Below are positions 36,609-48,181 of a stretch of 64,000 bases of DNA, piece by piece (positions within the stretch are counted from its first letter, which is position 1; the number at the start of each line of letters is the position of its first letter). This DNA comes from Acanthaster planci (taxonomy: Eukaryota > Echinodermata > Asteroidea > Valvatida > Acanthasteridae), in NCBI RefSeq assembly GCF_001949145.1, contig NW_019091405.1:645593-709592 (forward strand), given 5' to 3'. Position numbers and translations under genes: made by a program. The notes under the pieces are model-generated. The model saw only the letters and a list, made by a program, of their open reading frames with translations. It was not told where the DNA came from and did no database searches.

Positions 36609-37182
36609 TAAAGAGCAGCTGCAATCAATTTGTTTTAATACAAACCTTCAAAGTGCACCTTTGTGTCTCACTTAACCTTATTTTCAAGTTTTATTTCACT
36701 ATTTCAAAGGGTATTTTACTGTCTTGTTTGTTTTTATGCTGATAAAATTTCCATATTCATGAGCGAAACCGTGATGTCAGCCTAGTAAGAAAGCTTGAAT
36801 GTGGCATTCGTTTATACACAAACAAATCCTTCATTTTTGTAGATTTTGCTGGACTCAGTTTTTTATTCTTTGCTGGTTTATAGTTGTTTATGTGCATAGA
36901 AACAAGCAAGCATTAGCCCCTGTCTCCGAAATGTTTTCATTGAGTAAGTTCTGTGTTCACAATTTGAACAGAAAGACCTTAACACTGAGCCACGTCTTCG
37001 CTATAACTATGACTTCCCAGCATGCAACAGGGCCCTAAGTTGTCCTGGAAGGCATGGACAATATAAACTGTTTAAAACGGCGCACTCTCAATGCATTTAA
37101 GCCAAGAGGAAATTAAAAGAGTTTTCATACACTGAAGAAGAAAACAAAGTTGAAGAAAAAATTCATTGTAGCTACTCTTTAA
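36609..37182 (-). mobile_element. GTAGCTGC-termini family, copy 3 (full length)
   Basis: Read on the minus strand it matches 25268-25813 end to end: AGAGTAGCTACAATGAATTT, CTTCCAGGACAACTTAGGG, TCTGTTCAAATTGTGAACAC, ACTGAGTCCAGCAAAATC, TCATGAATATGGAAATTTTA, GAAAATAAGGTTAAG, and TTGATTGCAGCTGCTCTT at the far end. About 700 bp separates it from copy 2, in opposite orientation. Confidence 0.87.
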
Positions 37183-38612
37183 GCCTCGCTCTATTAGCAA
37201 TCTTGGGGGAAACGTGGAATGCGTAGCCATTAATGCCGTAGTAATTGTTTCTTCGGTTGTACTCCAGGGTTGTAAAAAACTGCAAGACGGCATTATGGTG
37301 AATGTCATGGCTATAAATTGAAGAGTACCACTCCCAGCCATAAATTCAGTTTCATGCACGCAAGAAACCCAACTGTATCAACACTGCCGCAGTATATAGG
37401 CTCATTTCAAGTGCTCATTCATGCCCCTGCACTGTACTAAATTGATCGGAAATTTTACGCCTTGCCGTTGGAGCACATTGCCACAAAATAACTAGCAATT
37501 AACCCCAGTACCGTCAGCCCAATTAAACAAAAAGAGACCGGGAATAGGGAGCAAGAGTCGATATTTTATATTGTACAGGCCTTCACAACCGCTGTTTTTT
37601 TTCCAGTTCACGGCTATCCCAGGAGAGCGAATGGGAACGCATCACTTTCACCAATTTCACTGGACCATTCTATATGTTAGCGTCCACGGGACTCTACCCA
37701 ATAATTGAAACTCCGATCCAGAGCCATGTTGGGTCGTACCCTGTTCCCCTAGGACGGTAACGGCAGATCTTGACATGGCGCTCGCAGTCCATGGAGGCCT
37801 GCTCTCTGCCTTAATTGCCATGGCTCGAAAGTGTCAGGCTATTTGAATTGTAAATGAAGCAGAGAAAGATTGCCCTCCATTAGAAGTCTTCGAAAAGAGC
37901 AATTAATATTGGACTGGATGTTTTTTAAGTACAGTGCATTCAGTATCCCACTCGTATCAGTTACTTTATATCCAAAGAATAACTTTTGATCTGCTTGAAA
38001 AGCAATATTTATGTCACATTTATGTCACTTATACACGATGGTAGACTTCGAAATTTGGTTTACCCCAAGCCCCATAAGCTTATATGTCGTCCAAAGGCCG
38101 GTTAATAATATTGTGCCCGTGTCCCAAAAGTAAAAGCGATGTAAGATTCAACGGGGGGAAACGATCATGGCACGATGGATAGATCATTTCTAATGCATCA
38201 ATCTGGTTGTTTTCTAAAAATTTCACCCATTGCTGTGATTCAAGTTACAGGAAGATACTCTTCGCGGCCGGGGGTTTCTTGTTTACATTATGAGCCCAAT
38301 GAAGTTGCTCACTGAAGATATTGATGAGAAAGCGGCTAACTGACCTACTGTCATGAAATGAAACAACAGCAAATCACCAACTGGAAGTACATGAAATATA
38401 TGCCCGCACAATAAAAGCAGAAACAGTTGTATTGAACACTGCCTTTTTCTCCAGAAATATGAAATTTTTGTTGGTATGAAAAAAAGTCCCAAATTGCTCT
38501 TAGATTGGCACCACAAAACTTGCAAGCAGATTTAATCGGACACAAAGGAGTATTTACAAGAACCGCATTAAAACACATTAAATGCAAAAAATCCCGCGCC
38601 TTGATGTTATCG

Positions 38613-38715
38613 GATGTCAAACCCCGCCTTAATGAAGTCACATCAGTTGTGAAGCTAAGACGACATTTTGGAGGAAACACGCTTGTTTCATTGATTGTTC
38701 GAGTTTCCATTCAAA
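38613..38715 (+). repeat. About 100-bp direct repeat, copy 1
   Basis: GATGTCAAACCCCGCC, CACATCAGTTGT and CATTTTGGAGGAAACACGCT are shared in order with 40024-40127. The sequence between is about 80% alike by eye. It is part of an unidentified interspersed sequence. Confidence 0.7.
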
Positions 38716-40023
38716 AAATATCCCACGCCTTGATTGTGCCCCATGCACACGTTCGGATTGGTCCTTCATTTCTAACCTTTTATATTCTTGTACATCAGAA
38801 GATAATCTTTATTTTGTTTGAAGGCTAATTGAGTCCAATTGTGATTTACTGGAAAAAGAAAAGGCGGGAAAATTCAATTTACATGTACCGGAAACACACG
38901 CTGAACAAGGTCGATGAAAAACACCAGCAATGATATTCTATAACGAAAAAATGCCCATTCTTATCGACAGTGGCTTTACTAGCCGAGTGAGGTTTGCCGG
39001 TTAAAATGTTCTGTCTTCGCGTGTGCGCCAAGTTTTTCCCACCGGCCTGTCTCTTCTTGAACGGTGAGGGGTGCTTCTGGTCAAACTGATAGTCCAGGAA
39101 TCCAGGACTGCAAGTCGTTTGGATGATGCGACCACAGCTCTTTGGCATTATCCGCCTCGAGCAGAAGCACGCTTTCATCGGCTGAAGAGAGCTGCGTTGG
39201 TTGGTATGTTCAATTCGTTGGTAGCGATACGTCCGTGACGCGTACATTTTCGTAGTCCTTCGTGAACCAGCGAAGTTCAGTTCCGACCAAAGAAACCTCC
39301 GTTACTAAGGAAATAGCGCCCTCTCTTGTCTAGCTCAAGGCCCATAGACTTTATACTAAATGACAAAAGTAATACAACTCACACATTTTTTTCAGCCTCA
39401 GTTGGGTTACATTGCTTTCATTGATAAAAAAGATGGCTACCCCATGATAAAGCTGTATTGTGTACTTTCATCCAGATTTTAAAGAAACTTTATCACTGAA
39501 GTGCAAATTATTCAAAGGACTCTTGCAGATGCAGTATATACATGTAATCTACTTTCCATGAATGATGCCACGGCGCCACATCACCAAACTTTAAAAGCCA
39601 ATACATCCGATGGCAGGCTTTGGTTGACGAGGCTAACCTGTCACTTAAAAGCATGCTTTCTGCCGCCTGGACGGATTCAGAGCAGACTTTCAGAAGATCA
39701 CCTGGGTAACATTAGAATCCACATGTGCCGGAAAGGTTGGATGAAGAAACAGCTTTCAAGACGACGCTCAGTCAAAGCTGGTCAGATTTCGGTCCATCCC
39801 AGTAACTTATTATCTCTTGAGGCGCTGATATCCATTTTCGTCCTGTGAACGTCATTGTCGGAGATGGCTTAAGAGATTCTGAATGGTAATTGTCAGGTGA
39901 TTGGAAAGGTGGTTATGTCTAGAACTGCAACTTGTACAAGGAAAATATCTGCATAATCGTCTACGGGGAACGATTTCTTGATATAGAATACTGAGTTAGA
40001 GGATACATATAGTTTTTTTATCA

Positions 40024-40127
40024 GATGTCAACTCCGCCTTTATACTGAACTCACATCAGTTGTTAGGAAACAGCATTTTGGAGGAAACACGCTTGTTCAC
40101 TTCATTCGGGTCTCTATTCAATTTCCT
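40024..40127 (+). repeat. About 100-bp direct repeat, copy 2
   Basis: Partner of 38613-38715 (GATGTCAACTCCGCC, CACATCAGTTGT, CATTTTGGAGGAAACACGCT). No coding meaning is seen. Confidence 0.7.
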
Positions 40128-40311
40128 GTGGAAAACAGAAATATCGTCCAAGACACGGGATTCACTTGGTGCCAAACAGCATTGCGTCTACGATGAAATT
40201 TCAGAGGGGCACCTGGGGTGCACATACAGGCTTTCAACGAGGTACTGAAAGCAGCGAAACTGTGGCTTGCACGTAGGTTGTGTGCCACAGTTGTAACGGG
40301 TCAGTTCAAGT

Positions 40312-40680
40312 TGTGACTCGAGTCGAGTCATTTGGCAAAAAAGATCGAGTCAAGTCGAGTCACCAATATTTTGTATCTAGGCACTACAAGTACGATAACA
40401 GAAAACAAGAGAGAAAGTCTTTTTTGTGTCTTAAATTTACCACATCTTACTCTTGATGATAGTACCACATGACAAGAACGTCGTAAACCGGCACTGTGAG
40501 TCACTGCAAAGATGTTTGATTTCATTTTTGGGACTCGAGTCTTATTAACGTCGAGTCATTTGATCACAGTGACTCGAATCGAATCATTTCATATTCCCAT
40601 GTGTCCTCGAGTCGAGTTGCCGAAAATTGTGATTTAAGACGGACTGGAGTCGAATAATCGCCTCAAGTTATTCAACTCTG
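40312..40680. repeat. Degenerate GACTCGAGTC palindrome cluster
   Basis: GTGACTCGAGTCGAGTCA, ATCGAGTCAAGTCGAGTCAC, GGGACTCGAGTC, CGTCGAGTCA, TGACTCGAATCGAATCA and CTCGAGTCGAGTTG occur at both ends of the segment, separated by about 150 bp of unrelated sequence. The word is self-complementary. This resembles the subterminal repeats of a DNA transposon; family unknown. Confidence 0.65.
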
Positions 40681-41097
40681 TTGTGCACATTCTAAAATTT
40701 CACATGGAGCCACGGATGGATTAGGCTTCCCCTGGGGCACGTGCCCTCCTCCCCGTCAAGCCATATCAAATATGTTTGACTGATAAAAAATACCAGTAAA
40801 CATAAATCCATTTGCAGCTGGGCGAAGTCATTTCTGTTTTGGTATTTTTTATATAGAACATCTTTGGCCAGTCAGTATTAAAGCGACTTCTCAAATGTAG
40901 TTAAAGAAGTTTTGCGTGAAACTTTATATGTACAATGTACACGTGAATTATCCTTGCAGAAGGGAGTGATGTGTATTAAATTAATCAAGGAAAGTACATC
41001 TTATCGCTTGGAGATACGCATATCAATTGAAAGGTCCCCCATCGGTTTGAGACACACTCATTGGTTTCAAGATTACTTCACCATCTGTTTATTCCTT

Positions 41098-41206
41098 TGT
41101 TGTTGTTGTCGTTGTCGTTGTTGTCGTTGTCGTTGTCGTTGTTGTCGTTGTTGTTGTTGTCGTTGTTGTCGTTGTTGTTGTCGTTGTGTTATCGTTGTCG
41201 TTGTCG

Positions 41207-41297
<91 letters not shown>
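41098..41297. repeat. GTT/GTC microsatellite of about 200 bp
   Basis: A mixed GTTGTC tract (41098-41207) grades into about 30 uninterrupted GTT triplets (41208-41297). All three plus-strand frames stay open (poly-V, -L or -C) and the minus strand reads poly-T or poly-Q, so the overlapping open frames are artefacts of the repeat. Confidence 0.97.
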
Positions 41298-41299
<2 letters not shown>

Positions 41300-42148
41300 G
41301 TGTGTCCTTTTTGGCGGGGTAATTCATATTATGGCGCTAAGTACATGTAAGTCCATCTTCATCTGACCCCCACATTAATTTGAGGTACATTACGGAAAAG
41401 CCAGTAGAATAAAAACAATTAATAGAAAGTAAAATTTTGATGACTTTCACGCGCCAAAAGCTGATGTCTGTAATTAGGTTGCCTTACGGATTTCATGGGC
41501 GAAGGTCACAAAAATGTCCCCGAATACATATCGAAATGAACTCTGTCACAAGACTTGAGGTTTTCTAACTTTGCGATAAATGATAATAAATCAGCCCTCA
41601 AGAAAGAGCATTAGGAAAGGATACAATTTACTTTGTGCCCCCCGGTCCCAACCTAACCTTAGAAATAGTACTCGGTTTACGGGAATATTGAATGTTGTCA
41701 CTGTGTCCTTGCGAATGATTTTATCACTGTTTAAGAACCTGGGGAAAAAATTGACCAAACTGAAAAAAATAATTGACCTCATAAATGGCTTGCTTGTGTT
41801 TGAGGTTTATGAAGGACTATTAGAAGGGCGGTTTCATTATGAACGGGTTTATGTATGGATATCTTAATTAGGACTGGAGCGAGAGGTTGCACCTGACCCC
41901 AGATTGGAAAGTGGCTATATAAATCTGAGGGACAGCTGGGGTGTGTATTAATGACCAAGGTTGTGCTTCATCTGTCGTCCGTTATGGTGCTCTGAATCTG
42001 CCATGTCGCATCTCGCGTTAAATGACCCGATGTTGCACAACAAAGGCTGAAAATGAGTGATGGAGTAGGAACATTATTACATGACATGAAACACTGTAGC
42101 TTTGCTGCGGCCGCGGCGGAAGCGCGCACGCCATCATTGGATCTGTTT

Positions 42149-42275
42149 GTTTCACACGGATCTGGGTCTTGATCACTTTGATCCTATTACTGGTTCGCTC
42201 CATCCATTAGGCGGGTTTAGGTGTGTCAGTTAACCAGCGACGGATCACTGATCGCCATCCAGATCCGTGTGAAAC
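42149..42275. repeat. Inverted repeat with perfect 17-bp arms
   Basis: GTTTCACACGGATCTGG (42149-42165) and CCAGATCCGTGTGAAAC (42259-42275) are exact reverse complements. A weaker extension on the loop side involves GATCACT. The spacer is 93 bp. It could be a foldback remnant or a regulatory hairpin. Confidence 0.8.
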
Positions 42276-43259
42276 AACGAGGCTTTGTAACACCTTTGAT
42301 ACAGTGCATTGAATCGATTGTGTGAAACGAGAGCTCAGTGGAGGGAAGAGGCAAGTCACGAAATGAGAAATTCGATACGTAAGGCGAGATCTGTAAAGTG
42401 GGCTGGGAGATACAAGATGCAAGATGGCAGATATAGAACACCATAGTCCGTTTAGACTCAATTACGAGATTATAGTGAGATGCACGAAACACGTTTTCGC
42501 TCATTGGTTGTTTTTCAATCATCTATTTGCAACGTCCCCGTTTTTCATTTTGCCAGCCCGGGGTGCTTTCAAATTATACCTGCAATGGCGTACAAATTCT
42601 AGTAAAAGCTGCTGCGGGCAAGAAAATGTATTTAACTTGCCCGGCGGGCGAGTAGGCCTTAAGGAACACCTTCCTGTTTGAAACTGCCATTTTGCCATTT
42701 GTAAAAAAAAAAAGAAGAAGTTGTAAAAAATAATAGTACGTGATCCTGTTAAATGTAACAGTTTTGAATTCCCCATTAGTTTTAGAATTGACTGCAAGAC
42801 CCCACATTAACGGTTGAAATAATGACGTCCATAAAAGTTATAGTTTTGGTTTAAAAAAGCCGAATAGGCTAGTGAGAATTCTTGCGGGCAAGTGAAACAG
42901 TTAACTTTCCCGGTGAGCCAGTTAAAACAAAGCTTAGCTTCCAGGCCTGCTGTTGAGCTCTGCTACCCAGCATTCCACACCCCCTTTTACTGCGATACTC
43001 GATATCAACCACGGTGGTTGTAACGCAACACAGGAAAGGAACAGACGTTCAAGTTCATTCCTACTTCCACCTGACAACCATAAGACTTGTGTCCGTACTA
43101 GTTCAGTACAAATACATTCCTCCTGGTGATTCCAGCTGGTTAAATGAGATTGGAGAAGCAGAAAAAATGCCGACTGGCCAATTTTTGGTTGTTGGAATTG
43201 TCAGAGAATCTATGGCTGTAAATTTATTTTAGACCGCTTGTTTTGGTTCATTACCTTCT

Positions 43260-43812
43260 CTATATGAAAACTATCCAGCATCATCTAAAAAGTGCTCGTA
43301 TTTGAGCGGTTAAATTTGCCCATGCTTTCCCGGACAAATAAGGGAACTACTTCGATGATGTTATTTGGGGGAATGCAGACACTGAATCTTCAGCCAAAAA
43401 ATTAAAACATTCAAGAGAAAGGGTTGATCGATGGCTTGTGGCTGTGTATTTACACAGCAATGGATCAATAAACAAAAGGAAATTTTGGTTAGCAAAAAAA
43501 AAAATTAAAAAAAAAAATCCGGCAGATTTTCCCGATGTCAAACGTGGAGTTTTTCTCCCTAAATATCACAGTGTTGCTCGTGAATATATTGGAATTTACC
43601 GCAGCATTAAAAACAAAATGGCACCAAAATATTTTGAAATAGCAGAATGAAAATAATTGAAAATAAGGTGCACTGAAAACAAAAAGTGCCTTTTCAAGAT
43701 TGCACCGCGTAGACCTTTCAATTCTCTCATAGCAGTAGATGATAATTCTATTTAAATGAATCCCCTTAAAAACCAAAGAACGTGAGAGCGCACTTTCTCT
43801 TGTAGCTGCAAC
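43260..43812 (+). mobile_element. GTAGCTGC-termini family, divergent copy 4
   Basis: GCTTTCCCGGACAAATAAGG, TTATTTGGGGGAATGCAGAC, GAAAATAAGGTGCACTGA and a terminal TTGTAGCTGCAACC align with the order of blocks in 25268-25813, but many substitutions and an A-rich insertion (43495-43520) separate them. It is older than copies 1-3. Confidence 0.55.
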
Positions 43813-43819
43813 CAAACAC

Positions 43820-46455
43820 TAAAAACAAACGAGGACAGGATTTAATTATCTTCGGTATAATAGGCAATTTGTCGTTGCCATCCCATTAATATTATGCTGG
43901 CAAGTCGCCTTAATACCCTTGACCGGGCTTAATCAAATATTGGCCTGGGATCCAGACCTGATGCATGGCGGTGGCATGACGTATTGTTGGGCAGGGCATC
44001 CTGGGGGTGCACACTTTTTCCAGGGTAGTGAAAATTATTGAACGACGTTTTTCCATAGAAAGACGCTTTCCCTTAAAATGATCTTCAGTAAAAACTGGCC
44101 ACGTTTGCGCCGTAAGGTTGAGAGTTAGTATTTCGCACGAGACGTCCCTTTATCTTTTTTAAGTAACACCGCTAATTTCGGTTACACTTTGAATAAAGCG
44201 GGCGGTTTTCATGACGGACGTGTGAAATCAGAAGACCCAATTATGAGTTTTCCGATAATGGGAAAGACGCACTGAAGCTGAAATTCTGCCGTTGAATTGA
44301 AAAGATAATTTCGAAAGCTGAGAAAAAACCTAAAAGGTTATTAAAAGGATTTACACTCTCAGTGGAGTGGGTGGCACGCTGCCTCTAAAAGGATGACATT
44401 GGTTCAGTGCTCGTGAATAGTCACTGCTTGTAGCTATACAGGCCATCTAAATTTCCTTGGCTTGGCTTTTGCCAAGAGCTCTGGATCCATTGCAATTTGC
44501 ACTCGAGGTAAAAGGAACACGCCACGATTGAAAGAACCAGCTAGTGCCCTAGGCTTAGTTTACTCGTGAGGCTGCTTCTTCTCAGCAATTATTCGATCCG
44601 TGTTTAAAGTGAGAAGAAATGACGTTCCCGGTAATGTATCTTTCCTGTGTGTCGATGCTTGTTTGTCCTCACCAGAAAAAGAGTAGTAGAAGTGTGGCCG
44701 GTGCAACCTCGTCCCCAGAGGTTATTTTGTTAACGAAGAGCAGGTAGCAGTGGGGGGCGCACCGTGAAAGGAAGTTGAAGCTGGTGGGACCGAAAATGGC
44801 GTCCACATTCAAAACAAAACCCGTGCACGCACGTTCGCTAAGCCTTACAGGGAGCTGATTTTTAGATAGAGTTCAGTTATATAATAACATGTACACACAA
44901 AACATACACACCTTGATTCAAGCAGCAAGCAATCCACGGTGCTTTCAGCGTCTGTAACTGTGAAGTACCCTTCTTTCTTCACAAAATTCTGTGCAGGCCG
45001 GGAATTAGCCCCACCCAACGGTGGGCTATCCAGGTTTTTAAAGTCGGAGAACAAAATGGAATTTTTTTAAACGCAGAGTATCCCTGCGTCACATATGCGG
45101 CTTTTACCCACACCAAGTGGTTGGCAAATCTATGGCTGGCCATCAGTACAAAAACCCCAAAATCAAATTTCTTCTAAGAATCTCACGCAAATGTTACTTT
45201 GCATACATGGCTGCCTTTTGACACCAATGAAGCACAACGAACATCATAAGGCAACCAGATGTGAACTCTGTTAAAACTTTGGCCACCCATAGCCTGCCGA
45301 ATTCGATATCATTCATCTCGGAAACCAAATCGCTAAAAGACTGTAATAATGAGAACTAATTAACATAATGCTTGTTGGTTCTTGCTGAAAGGTGTGACTC
45401 AAGATCATAATATAATTACGTACTGCATGCGGGGTCCCAGCTGCAAACGGTTTTGAATATTTTGAAGTGTTTGAATGTAATTTCAAAATAACTGAAAGGA
45501 ATATTGGACAATCCATAGGGCGTACGTTTAAGGGTTACAATCAAATTGAACAGGTACCCTGATCCCCCCCCCGACCAAAAGATGTGTGTGTGGGTGGGGG
45601 GATATACCACCCTCCTCCCGGATTAAAGCCCGCGGTCCCTTTTCGATCTCTTGGATCAAAGCTTGCTATGTACGCCACGCCGGCATTGTAACAGAGGTGG
45701 ATATACCAGAATTTCACTTTTAAACCCCATTCTCGTCACCCATTTGATAAAATTCTACTCAGAAAACGCCACCTTATTGGTATATCAACTGCCAATGTGC
45801 GGGTGCGCGTTTCGTCTTTATCTTTCACCTTGATCAGAAAATATTTTTTGAGAGGCAAATAGAGGCTTGGAATGCATCTCAGTTCCTCAGTGAGTGATAA
45901 TTGCACAGGTTACATTTGCATGATTTGAATGATCTGTTAACAAGGCCAACATGACTTGGACGCCTGACGACATACGCTTGGTTTTGCTCATTATGCAAGT
46001 GCTTGCTGGTTTCAAATGAAATACCCAAACGATTCCATCTCACGTATATTCCCAATTACTTCTTGAAATTGACATTATAAGATATACATAAATTATTCTT
46101 AATTATTTCACTTACAAAGAACATTTCCAGTTGTTTTAAAATCCAGCGTTTATTTCTGCCTAATTTACCGATACCGTCCTTACTTAGAGGAATCCCGGGT
46201 CATGGGTCAAGGGTCAAGGTCGTGTGAAAAGGATAAAATGGAAACTGTGGAGTTTAGAAGATGATTGTCACATATCACTAAATTTAGTAATAAATTATAG
46301 ATTTATCACTTAAGTTATCAGTTAGTTGTTAGTGATTGGGATTTGTTCATTAGCTCGACCGGCCTCGTGCTACACTATTGGGGCATAAGAAGACCGACAC
46401 TTAACGTTAGCATTGTGGAATATAAAGTAATATTTGAAGGGAACGATGCAATGTA
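43820..46455. other. Intergenic, no gene recognised
   Basis: C- and G-homopolymer runs near 45565-45600 resemble degenerate transposon ends. Open frames are at most 69 codons without motif. Confidence 0.5.
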
Positions 46456-46460
46456 CTTTG

Positions 46461-46920
46461 CAGTGTCGTAAATCGGTTCCGGGGACTGGCCATAGGAAGC
46501 AAGATATGAGACAGAGAGAACCCCCCCCCTTGCTTGTGTTGGTCATTATTTCACTGGAATCTGAGGAATTCTTTTCAGACATCTAGGGATATGTGTTAGA
46601 TAACAGTAGTCTAGAGTGGACATGTTGGGGTACCCCTCGGTCTCATTTCTTGCTGGACATAGGACTGGATGGGATGGGAATGACTTCAGCAAATTGGAAA
46701 AGCGCGGGGGGAACACCAGGGGTGCTATTCACGATACAAATCACGTGTTTACTTAACACTCCTAAAAAAAACTGCGTATCTCATGGCTTTGATAATTTTC
46801 GAAAAAAAGTACTTCTGTGTGTGTGAGTGTGGGGGTTATCCAATGCCTATCTGATCCAAAAAGCGGCGGGGATATATCCCATGCATCCCCGGGATTTTTA
46901 CACCCCTGGTACTTTGAATT
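46461..46920 (+). mobile_element. Degenerate GGCGTAAAT-family sequence(s)
   Basis: GTGTCGTAAATCGGTTCCGG (46463) resembles the family's opening block. Further on, GCGGGGGGAACACCAGGGGT and GTGCTATTCACGATACAAAT (46705-46742) match the variant at 54105-54165 (GGGGTGCTGTTCACAACACAAAT). The boundaries are uncertain and two overlapping insertions are possible. Confidence 0.45.
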
Positions 46921-47329
46921 TTCAGGGGAATCAAAGAAAATGTTGGGAAACCTCAAACCAAAATGAAGACAATTTCGCTTAAGGTCAAAAGGAAAAGGGC
47001 GTAACAAGCCAAACAAAAACAAGGGAGAAACAAAACACAACCAAAGTCTCCCCCCAAGTAAAGGCAAAAGGAACTTTCGTGCGTTGATTGTGAGTGAGGG
47101 AGGGCGCACAACCTCCATCCTCGCTCTTCAGCACAGCTGAGGCACGGATCCCGAAGGGGTTCGGGGATCAATCCCTCCCTTCCTAATCTTGCCAATTTTC
47201 TTAAAGGGCCTATGTCTAAAGGCTGGAAGACTCCTCTAAAAAGTATACACATATGTAGGGGTCTACGGTTAAGGACGAAACAAAACTTTCAGTTGGTATG
47301 TTTTCTCTCCTATTGTTTTCCCCATCAAT

Positions 47330-47812
47330 TGGAGATTTCAAATGGGACGCAATTGGTTTCAATTGGCATTTTTTCTTTGCTGTTTATTTTTCCTCGATCA
47401 ATTGATAATCTCAAAATTTATGGGACGCAACTGGTTCCACTTGGTTTTCTTTCAGCTTTCTTCCCCAATCAAATGAATTTTCAAATGTGACTCAGTTGTT
47501 TTTAATTGGTACTGAAATGGTTTCAATTGGTTCTTCGGTTGGTTACAATTGGTTCGTGAATTGGCATTAAAATGGTGTCAATTGGTTTCGAAATTGTCCA
47601 ACTGAGAAAAGGTCCAAAGTTACTATTCAAACCAATTGAACCTAATTGGATTCCAATTGATTCTATGCAAAGCAATTGGTCTTGGAATTTGTATATAAAT
47701 TGATGAGTGAATTGGATCCAATTGGTATGTGAATTGGATCCAATGGGTAAGTGAATTGGATCCAATGGGTAAGTGAATTGGTCTCAATAGGTAAATGAAT
47801 TGGACACTTTCA
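47330..47812. repeat. AATTGG-rich degenerate repeat ending in a 22-bp minisatellite
   Basis: Throughout this stretch CAATTGG, AATTGG or its complement recurs every 15-30 bases. From 47707 the pattern becomes regular: four 22-bp units (starts 47707, 47729, 47751, 47773) of GTGAATTGGATCCAATGGGTAA with few changes, then a partial unit. The minus-strand open frames over it repeat the residues PIGSNSHTNWIQ and reflect the repeat only. Confidence 0.93.
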
Positions 47813-47842
47813 GTAAGGAATGGCTTTCGCCAACGGTGTCTC

Positions 47843-47893
47843 CCGTAGTATTCCGATCCCCCCCCCAGCAGATAATCCTGGATCCGCCCCTGT
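47843..47893 (-). mobile_element. hAT-like terminus, single end
   Basis: On the minus strand the sequence opens CAGGGGCGGATCCAGGATTA and then has a run of G, matching the CAGGGGCG-type terminus of 8342-8502. No opposite end or target duplication was located, so only one end is claimed. Confidence 0.4.
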
Positions 47894-48181
47894 GATTCCG
47901 AAGATGAACATATGAAATTCAAATAAAACAGTCACAGGCAGATAACAAGATGGTTTCGTCTCGCACAACAGGGAGCTGGATCTTGATTAAAATTCACGGT
48001 GGGCTTGACAGGCACTTATTCTTGGTTGCCAAAACGGGTCGTGCAGGAATAATTTCATTCCTCCACGGAAGGGGCGCCAATTAAAGCGCGCAGAAAACAG
48101 TATCCAAATCACGCATCTGTAACTTCGTTCAGCATTACAACAGATCCGCAGACTGCAAAATAACTGTGAACACAACATGCA

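Noticed and set aside
38879-39247. 122-codon minus-strand open frame
   Set aside because: Mixed basic composition but no family signature and no flanking exon; kept only as a note.
41073-41327. Minus-strand poly-Thr/poly-Gln open frame and plus-strand poly-Val, poly-Leu and poly-Cys frames
   Set aside because: All are translations of a GTT/GTC microsatellite, which lacks stop codons in every such frame.
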